From positions 2,418,001 to 2,482,000 of the forward strand of contig NZ_BAAAXV010000001.1 of the NCBI RefSeq assembly GCF_039535785.1: a stretch of DNA of 64,000 nucleotides. Direction: 5' to 3'. Both the position numbers and the translations under genes were made by a program. Below are positions 28,494 to 35,938 of this stretch, piece by piece. A model generated the notes under the pieces. The model was not told the origin of the DNA, did no database searches, and was given only the letters and a program-made list of their open reading frames with translations. How positions within the stretch are numbered: position 1 is the stretch's first letter; each line of letters starts with the position of its first letter. The stretch comes from Nonomuraea helvata. Its GTDB lineage: Bacteria > Actinomycetota > Actinomycetes > Streptosporangiales > Streptosporangiaceae.

Positions 28494-29693
28494 GTGCGAC
28501 ATCTGATCGGGCTGCTGCTGGGGACGGAGGAGGACTGGCCGTCGGCGTTCGAGACCGTGCTGCGGCGGCTCGGCCCGATCAAGGGGGTGGGCGAGTTCGA
28601 CGTGGAGCGCATCACGATCGAGCCGTTCGACCTGCGGGCCAAGCCGCGTCACGAGCTGGTGATCGACCGGCTGGCGTACTGGTACTACCACCCGCGCGAG
28701 TGGCTCAAGAAGATCTCCATGATGGACGACGTCTACCTCCTGAACAGCCCGTTCACGTTCCAGTCGATGGAGAAGCACACGGCGTACTGCGCGATGATGC
28801 GGCTCGGGCTCAAGGTCCCGGAGACGGCGCTGGTGCCGTACAAGAACCCGCTCGACAACGCGCGGTACGCCTACACCGCGGCCCGCTACAACCAGCCCTT
28901 CGACCTGGACGAGGTGGCGGAGCGGGTCGGCTACCCGCTCTTCATGAAGCCGTACGACGGCGGGGCCTGGCGCGGCGTGTCGCTGGTGCGCGACCGGGCC
29001 GAGCTGCACCGGGCCTACGACCAGAGCGGCGAGATGCTCATGCACCTCCAGCAGGCCATCGAGGGGTACGACGCGTTCGCCAGGTCGCTGTCGATCGGGG
29101 CGGAGACGATGGTGATGCGGTTCAGGCCCGATGAGCCGATGCACGCCCGCTACGCCGTGGACCACGAGTTCCTGTCGCCGTCCGTGGGCGAGGAGGTGGT
29201 GACCATCGGGAAGCTCGTGAACGCGTTCTTCCGGTGGGAGTTCAACTCCTGCGAGACCCTGATCAAGGGCTCCGACGTGCACCCCATCGACTACGCCAAC
29301 GCCTGCCCCGACGTGGCGCTGACCAGCCTGCATTACTACTTCCCCTGGGCGATCAAGACGCTGGTGAAGTGGAGCGTGTTCTGCGTGGCCACCCGGCGCA
29401 GGCCGCGGATCGACCTGGAGACACACGACTACTTCGCCGTGGAGGGGACGTACGAGGAGCGGCTGGCGGAGTACCGGCGGCTGGCGGACAAGTACTTCGA
29501 GACCGACCGCTACCACGAGTTCTGCCAGGAGCACCTGGCGCACCTCGACGAGGTGGTGCTGGAGTGGGTGGCCGGGGCCGAGTTCGACCGGTTACTGGTG
29601 GACACCGTGACCGCCACGTACCCGGCCCACGAGCGCGACGGCTTCGTCGAGCACTTCCGCGGGCTGCTGCGGCTCTGGGTGAAGGAGTCCTAG
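28494..29693 (+). CDS. ATP-grasp domain protein of unknown substrate
   Basis: A 399-residue protein. The ATP-grasp signature is visible as VGYPLFMKPYDGGAWRGVSL (about 145-164), a Lys-containing strand and glycine-rich loop, with later acidic positions (FRWEFNSCE and DVHPIDYANACPD) that would bind magnesium. The N-terminal segment DDVYLLNSPFTFQSMEKHTA precedes it like a pre-ATP-grasp fold. ATP-grasp enzymes join a carboxylate to an amine or thiol through an acyl phosphate; the substrate is unknown. It starts 48 bp after the DUF2252 gene (GTG start), and its stop overlaps that of the next gene on the other strand. Confidence 0.75.
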   Translation: MRHLIGLLLGTEEDWPSAFETVLRRLGPIKGVGEFDVERITIEPFDLRAKPRHELVIDRLAYWYYHPREWLKKISMMDDVYLLNSPFTFQSMEKHTAYCAMMRLGLKVPETALVPYKNPLDNARYAYTAARYNQPFDLDEVAERVGYPLFMKPYDGGAWRGVSLVRDRAELHRAYDQSGEMLMHLQQAIEGYDAFARSLSIGAETMVMRFRPDEPMHARYAVDHEFLSPSVGEEVVTIGKLVNAFFRWEFNSCETLIKGSDVHPIDYANACPDVALTSLHYYFPWAIKTLVKWSVFCVATRRRPRIDLETHDYFAVEGTYEERLAEYRRLADKYFETDRYHEFCQEHLAHLDEVVLEWVAGAEFDRLLVDTVTATYPAHERDGFVEHFRGLLRLWVKES

Positions 29694-30505
29694 AGCAGCT
29701 CGCGCAGCGCCGTGGCGAGGTTGGCCGCCGCGCGCGGCTCGTAGCGCAGGAAGAGGTAGGGCTCCGTCAGCTCCACCTCGATGACGGCGGGCTCGCCGCC
29801 GGGTAGCCGGACCAGGTCGATCCTGGCGTAGAGCAGGGGCTGGGGTACGGCGGTGAGCACCTTCTCAGCGAGATCGACCTGGTCCGGGGCTGGTGTGCGG
29901 AGCTGTGCCCGCGCGTTGTCGTCGTACGTCATCCCCGGTGCCAGCATGGGCAGGCGGCGTACGGCGTGGCTGAAGCGGCCGTTGAAGTAGAGCAGCGAGG
30001 TCTCGCCCTCCGACTCCACCATGTCGAGGTACGGCTGCACCATCGGGGTGCGCCCGTCGGCCTCCAGGGCGGCGGCCAGCGCCCTGGCCTTGTCGCGGTC
30101 GGCCGTCCTGGTGGTGTCGCGGGCGCCGGCGGAGATCGCCGGCTTGACCACGTATTCCGGCCAGTCCGGCAGCCCCTCCGACGACCAGTGCGTCGGCACG
30201 GTCGGCACCCCGAGCTCCCGCAGGTACGTCTTGTCGGTGTTGGTCTCGAGGACCGGGGACGGGTTGAGCAGCCTGGTGACGGACTCCACGCGGCGCGTCC
30301 ACGCCAGGAACTCCTCCCGCCTGAGAATGTAGTCCCAGACCGATCGGACGACCACGGCGTCGTACGCGCTCCAGTCGACGGCGGGATCGTCCCAGCGCTC
30401 GACGCGCCCGTCGATGCCCGCTTCCCGCCAGGCCGACAGGGCGAGGTCGCGCTCGTCGTCGCCACCCTCGGGGTCCTCAAACGTTACATATGCACAAATA
30501 GCCAT
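29690..30505 (-). CDS. RimK-like ATP-grasp protein
   Basis: A 271-residue ATP-grasp protein. The N-terminal Rossmann-like part contains YDAVVVRSVWDYILRREEFL, the linker LLNPSPVLETNTDKTYLREL, and the ATP-binding WPEYVVKPAISAGARDTTR (about 130-148). The C-terminal RIDLVRLPGGEPAVIEVELTEPYLFL carries the metal-binding E-x-E positions. This layout matches small proteins related to glutathione synthetase/RimK ligases. It converges with the larger ATP-grasp gene, overlapping by 4 nt. Substrate unknown. Confidence 0.78.
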   Translation of the reverse strand: MAICAYVTFEDPEGGDDERDLALSAWREAGIDGRVERWDDPAVDWSAYDAVVVRSVWDYILRREEFLAWTRRVESVTRLLNPSPVLETNTDKTYLRELGVPTVPTHWSSEGLPDWPEYVVKPAISAGARDTTRTADRDKARALAAALEADGRTPMVQPYLDMVESEGETSLLYFNGRFSHAVRRLPMLAPGMTYDDNARAQLRTPAPDQVDLAEKVLTAVPQPLLYARIDLVRLPGGEPAVIEVELTEPYLFLRYEPRAAANLATALRELL

Positions 30506-30520
30506 CCAGGGATGCTATTA

Positions 30521-30559
30521 CGGCGCGAGCCAGGCCTTTTCCGGACCCGGCTCGCGCCG
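30521..30559 (-). terminator. Perfect 11-bp hairpin after the secreted-protein pair
   Basis: CGGCGCGAGCC (30521-30531) pairs perfectly with GGCTCGCGCCG (30549-30559) around a 17-nt loop. It lies 44 nt downstream of the stop of the 85-residue secreted protein gene and just upstream of the RimK-like gene, separating the two transcripts. Confidence 0.6.
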
Positions 30560-30602
30560 CGGACGGGCTCGCGGCTGGCGCGGCCCGGCGCGTCCCACCG
30601 GC

Positions 30603-30860
30603 CTAGTCGATGTCGTGGACGGTCACGGTGCCGCGGTTGTTGGCGGTCACGGCGTTGCCGTTGACGTTGTTGAGGCTGGTGGCGGTGCTGGCGCTCCGGT
30701 TGCTGCTGACCACGTTGCCGAAGTTGTTGCCCGACTGCGACGAACTCCGGTTGGAGCTGGTGTTACCGGCGTTGACGTCCGCGTACGCCGGTGCCGGCAG
30801 CAGCGTCACACCCGTGGCCGCCGCGGCGATGAGACCGGTCACGCAGAGCTTCTTCATCAT
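30603..30860 (-). CDS. Small secreted Asn/Ser-rich protein, paralogue A
   Basis: An 85-residue precursor. The Sec signal peptide runs from MMKKLCVTGLIAAAATGV to an AYA cleavage motif near residue 27. The mature part (about 58 residues) is rich in Asn, Ser and Gly and contains SSSQSGNNFGNV, then NRSAS and SLNNVNGNAVTA. The same SQSGNNFG core and NN-NG spacing recur in the adjacent gene, so the two are paralogues. No cysteine is present in the mature chain. The low-complexity N/Q/S/G pattern recalls surface amyloids such as rodlins or curlin repeats, but no family membership is claimed. Confidence 0.65.
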   Translation of the reverse strand: MMKKLCVTGLIAAAATGVTLLPAPAYADVNAGNTSSNRSSSQSGNNFGNVVSSNRSASTATSLNNVNGNAVTANNRGTVTVHDID

Positions 30861-30909
30861 GTTGGTGGTTGTCCTCTCGGATCGTCTTCGGCTTTCGGAC
30901 GTCAGCCGG

Positions 30910-31185
30910 TCAGTAGAAGATGTAGGTCACCGTCATCCCGCCGTCGGTGGCGGTGGGGGCGATGCCGTTGATGTTGTTGACGTTGGTGGAGCCGGCCCCC
31001 GCGCGGTTGACGGCGGTGACGTCACCGAAGTTGTTCCCGGACTGGGACGAGCCGCTGTTGTCGCTCCAGTTGCCGTACCAGCTGTCACTGCTCCAGGCGT
31101 CGTCGGCATGAGCGGGGGGCGCCGACAGTGCGCCGCCGACGGCCGCTCCCACCACGGCCACGGCGGCGCACACTCTTCTGATCAC
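30910..31185 (-). CDS. Small secreted Asn/Ser-rich protein, paralogue B
   Basis: A 91-residue precursor with signal peptide MIRRVCAAVAVVGAAVGGAL and an AHA cleavage site near residue 27. The mature part starts with an aromatic, acidic segment (DDAWSSDSWYGNWSDN), then SGSSQSGNNFGDV, AVNRAGAGSTNVNNINGIA and a C-terminal TVTYIFY strand. It shares the SQSGNNFG core, NR and NN-NG spacing with paralogue A, 49 bp away, and is probably transcribed with it. Function unknown; a secreted structural or surface role is inferred only from composition. Confidence 0.65.
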   Translation of the reverse strand: MIRRVCAAVAVVGAAVGGALSAPPAHADDAWSSDSWYGNWSDNSGSSQSGNNFGDVTAVNRAGAGSTNVNNINGIAPTATDGGMTVTYIFY

Positions 31186-31331
31186 TTCTGCTCCTTCCTT
31201 GACCGGAGGAGATCAAGGCCAGTGCGAGCATATAACCGTGCGTTGCCGTCACGTAGCTTTATGTTACTAGAAGATTGTTCGATCGATACGCTGACAAGAG
31301 GTGTCAGTTACGTGGGCCTACCGTCCCCCGC

Positions 31332-31985
31332 ATGATCTATGAGCTCCGCCAGTACACCCTGCTCCCCGGTCGTCGGGACACGCTGATCGAGCTGTTCGAG
31401 CGCGAATTCGTCGAGACGCAGGAGGCGGTGGGCATGCGTGTCTCCGGCACCTTCCGCGTCCAGGACGCACCCGACCGGTTCGCCTGGTTGCGCGCCTATC
31501 CCTCGATGAGCGCACGCAAGGCCTCACTGGAGGCCTTCTACGACGGGCCCGTGTGGCTGGCCCATCGCGACGCCGCCAGGGTCACCATGGTCGACACGGA
31601 CGACGTGCTGCTCCTGCACTCCGTGGGGGCCGAGCCGCCCGAGTGGGAGCGTCCCGCTGTCGGGGCCGGCGAGCCGCCTCCGGCGCTGTACGTCGCCACG
31701 ATCTACCACGTCGAGGACGGCTTCTCCGCGTTCTTCGCCCGCGAGGTCGCGCCCGTCCTGGTCGAGGCGGGGGTGCCGCCGATCGCCTGCCTGGAGACCG
31801 AGCACTCGGAGAACAACTTCCCCCGGCACCCGATCCGGACCGGGGAGAACGTGTTCGTGTGGTTCGCCCGCTTCGAGACGGCCGAGGACGAGCGGGAGGT
31901 GGAGCTGCCCATGCTGAAGCCCCGCCTGACGGCCGCTCCCGAGCGCATCCTGCTGCGCCCGACCGCCCGCTCGGCCATGCGCTAG
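31332..31985 (+). CDS. NIPSNAP family protein
   Basis: A 217-residue protein beginning MIYELRQYTLLPGRRDTLIE, the diagnostic N-terminus of NIPSNAP domain proteins, which adopt a dimeric alpha/beta-barrel fold. RFAWLRAYPSMSARKASLEAF follows at about residues 47-67, and a second, more divergent barrel-like half runs from about 110. The ATG at 31332 is chosen over an upstream in-frame codon because the family N-terminus starts here. It is divergent from the secreted-protein pair and ends 5 nt before the convergent SDR gene. Role unknown. Confidence 0.8.
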   Translation: MIYELRQYTLLPGRRDTLIELFEREFVETQEAVGMRVSGTFRVQDAPDRFAWLRAYPSMSARKASLEAFYDGPVWLAHRDAARVTMVDTDDVLLLHSVGAEPPEWERPAVGAGEPPPALYVATIYHVEDGFSAFFAREVAPVLVEAGVPPIACLETEHSENNFPRHPIRTGENVFVWFARFETAEDEREVELPMLKPRLTAAPERILLRPTARSAMR

Positions 31986-31990
31986 CGGGT

Positions 31991-32905
31991 TCAGCGGCTC
32001 GGCTGTGCGCCGTAGACCGGTTCGAGGGACGGGGCGGAGGCGAGGAGGGTGGTGACCGCGTCACCGACGTGCGCCGGGTCCCAGCGCCCGTCCCCGTCCA
32101 CTCTGGGACCGTGCCGCCAGCCGGTGGCCAGGGCGATCGTCCCGCCCTCCACCTCGAACACCCGCCCCGTCACGTGACCGGACTGCACGGAGCCGAGCCA
32201 GACGACGAGCGGGGAGACGTTCGCGGGGTCCATGGGGTCGAAGCCGGACTCCGGCCTGGCCATGGTGGCGGCGAACACCTCCTCGGTCATCCGGGTACGG
32301 GCGGCGGGCGCGATGGCGTTCACCGTCACGCCGTACCTCGCCAGCTCGGCGGCGGCCACCTGCGTCAGCGCGGCGATCCCCGCCTTGGCCGCCGAGTAGT
32401 TGGCCTGGCCGACGCTGCCCAGCAGGCCCGCCCCGGACGAGGTGTTGATCACCCGGCCCTCGACGCGTTCGCCCGCCTTGGACCTCTCCCGCCAGTGCGC
32501 CGCCGCGTGGCGCAGCGGCAGGAAGTGGCCCTTGAGGTGGACGCGTACGACGTCGTCCCAGTCCTGCTCGGTCATGGAGACGAGCATCCTGTCCCTGAGG
32601 AAGCCCGCGTTGTTCACCAGGACGTCGAGGCGGCCGTACGCGCTGACGGCGGTCTTGACCAGCCGGGCCGCGCCGCCCCAGTCGGACACGTCGTCGCTGT
32701 TGGCCACCGCCTGACCGCCGAGGGCGCGGATCTCCTCGACCACCTCCAGCGCGGGGCCGCCCGACCTGCCCTCGCCGTCCCTGGCCGTGCCGAGGTCGTT
32801 CACCACGACGCGGGCGCCCTGTCTGGCGAACTCCAGCGCGTGTTCCCTCCCGATACCCCGACCGGCACCCGTCACGACCACCACGCGGCCGGCACAGATT
32901 CCCAC
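31991..32905 (-). CDS. Short-chain dehydrogenase (Rv3548c-like)
   Basis: A 304-residue SDR, matching the length of mycobacterial Rv3548c, a KstR2-regulon gene. TGAGRGIGREHALEFARQGA (residues 12-31) is the NAD(P)-binding loop; NDLG, VNNAGFLRDRMLVSMTEQDW and the catalytic YSAAKAGIAALTQ follow. The extra C-terminal residues (GDAVTTLLASAPSLEPVYG) are typical of the peroxisomal-multifunctional-like SDR subgroup. GGGAGG precedes the GTG start. It is second in a two-gene unit behind another SDR and diverges from echA20. Its exact steroid-ring step is not assigned. Confidence 0.83.
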   Translation of the reverse strand: MGICAGRVVVVTGAGRGIGREHALEFARQGARVVVNDLGTARDGEGRSGGPALEVVEEIRALGGQAVANSDDVSDWGGAARLVKTAVSAYGRLDVLVNNAGFLRDRMLVSMTEQDWDDVVRVHLKGHFLPLRHAAAHWRERSKAGERVEGRVINTSSGAGLLGSVGQANYSAAKAGIAALTQVAAAELARYGVTVNAIAPAARTRMTEEVFAATMARPESGFDPMDPANVSPLVVWLGSVQSGHVTGRVFEVEGGTIALATGWRHGPRVDGDGRWDPAHVGDAVTTLLASAPSLEPVYGAQPSR

Positions 32906-32936
32906 ACAGACCTCCCAGAAGGATCATGCAGAGATA

Positions 32937-33674
32937 TCAGGAAACGTCGCCGGCGGCCAGGTGCCGCCAGGCGGGGATCTCGCCGCCGCCGTCCACCCGT
33001 ACCTCCGCGCCCGTGACGTAGCCGGGCGCGGCCAGCCACAGGCACGCGGCGGCCACGTCGGCGGGCGTCGCCATCCGGCCCGCGGGGATGGCCGCCCCCA
33101 TCCCGTCGTCGCGCCCGCCGTAGTGGGAGGAGGCGTTCTCGGTGGCGGCGAGGCCGACGACGACCGTGTTGACGCGTACGTGGGGGGCCCACTCGGCGGC
33201 CAGGCAGCGGGCCAGGTGGTGCAGCCCCGCCTTGGCGGCGCCGTACGCGGAGGTGCCGGGCGAGGGGCGCGCGCCGCCGGCGCTGCCGATCATCACGATC
33301 GTCCCGCCGGCGGCGGCGAGCAGCGGGTACGCCTGCTGCGAGACCAGCAGCGGGGCCGTGAGGTTGAGCTCGATGACGCGGGCGTGCAGGCGCGGCGAGG
33401 TGCCCTCCAGCGGCGCGTACGGCGAGCCGCCCGCGTTGTTGACCACCACGTCGAGCCGGTCGAACCCGGAGATCAGCCGCTCGACGTCGTCGGGCACGCG
33501 CACGTCCGCCCGCACGAACCGGAACCCCGGGAGAGGGGCGGCGGGCTCGCGCCTGGCGCAGACCGTCACCTCGGCGCCCGCTTCGCGGAAGGCGCAGGCG
33601 ATCCCGGCGCCGATGCCCTGCGTGCCGCCCGTCACCAGGACGGCCTTGCCCGTGTAGTCGTAAGTCACGGTCAC
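32937..33674 (-). CDS. Short-chain dehydrogenase (Rv3549c-like)
   Basis: A 245-residue SDR of the size of mycobacterial Rv3549c. It has TGGTQGIGAGIACAFREAG near the N-terminus, VVNNAGGSPYAPLEG, IVMIGSAGGARPSPGTSAYGAAKAG with the catalytic Ser and Tyr (stated in parts: GSAGGARPS, YGAAKAG) and VTGAEVRVDGGGE. The GTG at 33674 is chosen because the longer frame would start with TTG inside the operator. Immediately downstream (31 bp) is the second SDR. The unit is divergent from echA20-ipdABC across a KstR2-like site. Confidence 0.82.
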   Translation of the reverse strand: MTVTYDYTGKAVLVTGGTQGIGAGIACAFREAGAEVTVCARREPAAPLPGFRFVRADVRVPDDVERLISGFDRLDVVVNNAGGSPYAPLEGTSPRLHARVIELNLTAPLLVSQQAYPLLAAAGGTIVMIGSAGGARPSPGTSAYGAAKAGLHHLARCLAAEWAPHVRVNTVVVGLAATENASSHYGGRDDGMGAAIPAGRMATPADVAAACLWLAAPGYVTGAEVRVDGGGEIPAWRHLAAGDVS

Positions 33675-33686
33675 GGGTGCTACCGT

Positions 33687-33704
33687 ACCAAGCAAGCGTT
33701 AGGT
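33687..33704. promoter_or_regulatory. KstR2-like operator 5 (SDR pair / echA20-ipdABC)
   Basis: ACCAAGCAAGCGTTAGGT, the most diverged copy of the regulon palindrome (two mismatches in the right half of the AGCAAGCGCTTGGT core). It lies 13 nt upstream of the SDR GTG and 21 nt upstream of the echA20 ATG, so one site could control both divergent units. Confidence 0.68.
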
Positions 33705-33724
33705 GCAACCAGACGGGAGCGGGG

Positions 33725-34453
33725 ATGGGAATCACCCTGCGGGCCGGGCCGATCGCCGAGATCGTGGTGAACGTGCCGCCGGTGAACGCGTTGAGCGTGC
33801 GGGGCTGGGAGGAGCTGGCGGAGACCGTCCGGCGGGCCGGGCACGATCCGGAGACCAGGGTGGTGGTGCTGCGGGCCGAGGGGCGCGGGTTCAACGCCGG
33901 GGTCGACATCAAGGAACTGCGCGACGCCAAAGGTCACGAGGCGCTGGTCGGGGTCAACCGGGCGTGTTACGCGGCCTTCGCGGCGGTCTACGAGTGCGCG
34001 GTGCCGGTGATCGCGGCGGTGCACGGCTTCTGCCTGGGCGGCGGCGTCGGCCTGGCAGGCAACGCCGACGTCGTGGTGGCGAGCGAGGACGCCTACTTCG
34101 GGCTGCCCGAGGTGGACAGGGGCGCGCTGGGCGCGGCCACGCACCTGTCCAGGCTGGTGCCGCAGCACCTGATGCGGGCCATGGTCTACACGTGCAGGAA
34201 CGTGACGGCCGCCGAGCTGCACGCGTTCGGGTCGGTGCTGGAGGTGGTGCCGGGCGACAAGCTGCGCGACGCGGCGCTGGAGGTGGCGGGGCAGATCGCC
34301 GCGAAGGACCCGTACGTGATCCGCTGCGCCAAGGAGTCGCTCAACGGCATCGACCCCGTGGACGTCAAGCGCAGTTACCGCTTCGAGCAGGGCTTCACCT
34401 TCGAGCTGAACCTGACGGGCGCCGGAGACCGGCACAGGGAGCGATTCACGTGA
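33725..34453 (+). CDS. echA20: Ring-D hydrolase EchA20 (crotonase family)
   Basis: A 242-residue crotonase-fold protein. In mycobacteria EchA20 hydrolyses ring D of the indanone CoA intermediate (HIEC-CoA). The first oxyanion-hole segment is GFNAGVDIKELRDA (about 57-70), the second HGFCLGGGVGLAGNADVVVA (about 102-121), then FGLPEVDRGALG. The ATG has a purine-rich GGGAGCGGGG just upstream. It overlaps ipdA by 4 nt (GTGA). The echA20-ipdA-ipdB-ipdC order matches Rv3550-Rv3553, making the assignment strong. Confidence 0.9.
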   Translation: MGITLRAGPIAEIVVNVPPVNALSVRGWEELAETVRRAGHDPETRVVVLRAEGRGFNAGVDIKELRDAKGHEALVGVNRACYAAFAAVYECAVPVIAAVHGFCLGGGVGLAGNADVVVASEDAYFGLPEVDRGALGAATHLSRLVPQHLMRAMVYTCRNVTAAELHAFGSVLEVVPGDKLRDAALEVAGQIAAKDPYVIRCAKESLNGIDPVDVKRSYRFEQGFTFELNLTGAGDRHRERFT

Positions 34454-35232
34454 CCAAGCTGATGTCGGCCGAGGAGGTCGCGAGCGGGATCGAGAGCGGG
34501 ATGACGGTCGGGATCGGCGGCTGGGGCTCGCGCCGCAAGCCGATGGCCCTCGTACGCGCCCTCCTCCGCTCCCCCGCCGACGACCTCACGATCGTCTCGT
34601 ACGGCGGCCCGGACGTCGGCATGCTCTGCGCGGCGAAGAAGGTCCGCAGGGTCGTGGCCCCTTTCGTCACGCTCGACTCCATCCCCCTGGAGCCGCATTT
34701 CCGGCGGGCCAGGCAGGCCGGGGAGATCGAGTTCGTGGAGTACGACGAGGGGATGTTCATGTTCGGGCTGCTGGCGGGGGCGCACCGGCTGCCGTTCCTG
34801 CCGACGCGGGCCGGGCTCGGATCGGACGTGCTGCGGGTCAATCCCGGGCTGCGGACGGTCCGGTCGCCGTACGCGGACGGGGAGGAGCTGGTCGCGGTGC
34901 CCGCGCTGGCCATGGACGTGGCCCTGGTCCACCTGAACCGGGCCGACTCCCGGGGCAACGCCCAATACCTGGGCCCCGACCCGTACTTCGACGACCTCTA
35001 CGCCAAGGCCGCGCGGCGGTGTTACGTGTCGTGCGAGCGGGTGGTGGAGGACCTCATGAAGGAAGGGCCCGTACAGTCGTTGCTGATCAGCCGCTCGATG
35101 GTGGCCGGGGTGGTGGAGGCGCCCGGCGGGGCGGGGTTCACCTCGTGCGAGCCCGACTACGGGCGGGACGAGGCGCTCCAGCGGCGTTACGTGGAGACGC
35201 CTTGGGAGGAGTTCGATGAGCAGCAGGGCTGA
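34450..35232 (+). CDS. ipdA: COCHEA-CoA hydrolase alpha subunit IpdA
   Basis: A 260-residue class I CoA-transferase-like subunit. With IpdB it hydrolytically opens the last steroid ring (ring C) of COCHEA-CoA in mycobacteria. It begins VTKLMSAEEVASGIESGMTV and carries GIGGWGSRRKPMALVRALLR, LGSDVLRVNPGLRTV, ALVHLNRADSRGNAQYLGP and YVSCERVVEDLMKEGP. The start is GTG in a GTGA overlap with echA20. It overlaps ipdB by 17 nt, as expected for obligate heteromer subunits. Family and neighbours agree. Confidence 0.92.
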   Translation: MTKLMSAEEVASGIESGMTVGIGGWGSRRKPMALVRALLRSPADDLTIVSYGGPDVGMLCAAKKVRRVVAPFVTLDSIPLEPHFRRARQAGEIEFVEYDEGMFMFGLLAGAHRLPFLPTRAGLGSDVLRVNPGLRTVRSPYADGEELVAVPALAMDVALVHLNRADSRGNAQYLGPDPYFDDLYAKAARRCYVSCERVVEDLMKEGPVQSLLISRSMVAGVVEAPGGAGFTSCEPDYGRDEALQRRYVETPWEEFDEQQG

Positions 35233-35938
35233 CGTGTGCGTGGTGGCGTGCGCGGAGGCGTTCAGGGGCGACGGCGAGATCCTCGCGGCGGGCATCGGCG
35301 GGGCGGTCACGGTGCTGGCGGCGCGGCTGGCGCGGCTGACGTTCGAGCCGGAGCTGCTCACGCACGACGGCGCCTGCCTGCTCACCGGCGATGTGCCCGC
35401 CCTGGGCGAGGCCCCCGGGGTGGTGGAGGGGTGGCTGCCGTTCCGCGAGCACCTGTGGCTGGTGCTGAACGGCCGGCGGCACGTCATGCTCGGGGCCAGC
35501 CAGATCGACCGGTACGGCAACACGAACATCTCGTGCATCGGCGACTGGTCACGCCCCAAGGCGCAGCTGCTGGGCGTGCGCGGCGCGCCGGGGAACACGC
35601 GCTGCGATCCGACCAGCTACTGGATCCCCCGGCACTCCCCCCGGGTGTTCGTGCCCTCGGTGGACATGGTCAGCGGCGTCGGGACGGACCGGGGCGCCTT
35701 CGATCTGCGCCGGGTGGTGACGAACCTGGCCGTCCTGGACTTCCGCGGCCCCGATGGGACCATGCGGCTGGTGTCGGTGCATCCCGGGGTGGAGGTGGCC
35801 CATGTGGTGGCGGCGACCGGCTTCGAGCTGCACATTCCCGCGAAGGTCAGCCGGACGCGCGGGCCGACCGTCGAGGAGCTCGACGTCCTGGACCGCCTCG
35901 ACCCCGAGCGGACCCGCGACCGCGAGGTGGCGGCGTGA
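35216..35938 (+). CDS. ipdB: COCHEA-CoA hydrolase beta subunit IpdB
   Basis: A 240-residue CoA-transferase beta-type subunit partnering IpdA. Landmarks are CVVACAEAFRGDGEILAAGI (residues 8-27), HVMLGASQIDRYGNTNISCI, GAPGNTRCDPTSYWIPRHSP and a final FELHIPAKVSRTRGPT block. The ATG lies inside the 3' end of ipdA. The catalytic glutamate of true CoA-transferases is not required in the Ipd group, which act as hydrolases. It overlaps ipdC by 4 nt (GTGA). Confidence 0.92.
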   Translation: MSSRADVCVVACAEAFRGDGEILAAGIGGAVTVLAARLARLTFEPELLTHDGACLLTGDVPALGEAPGVVEGWLPFREHLWLVLNGRRHVMLGASQIDRYGNTNISCIGDWSRPKAQLLGVRGAPGNTRCDPTSYWIPRHSPRVFVPSVDMVSGVGTDRGAFDLRRVVTNLAVLDFRGPDGTMRLVSVHPGVEVAHVVAATGFELHIPAKVSRTRGPTVEELDVLDRLDPERTRDREVAA

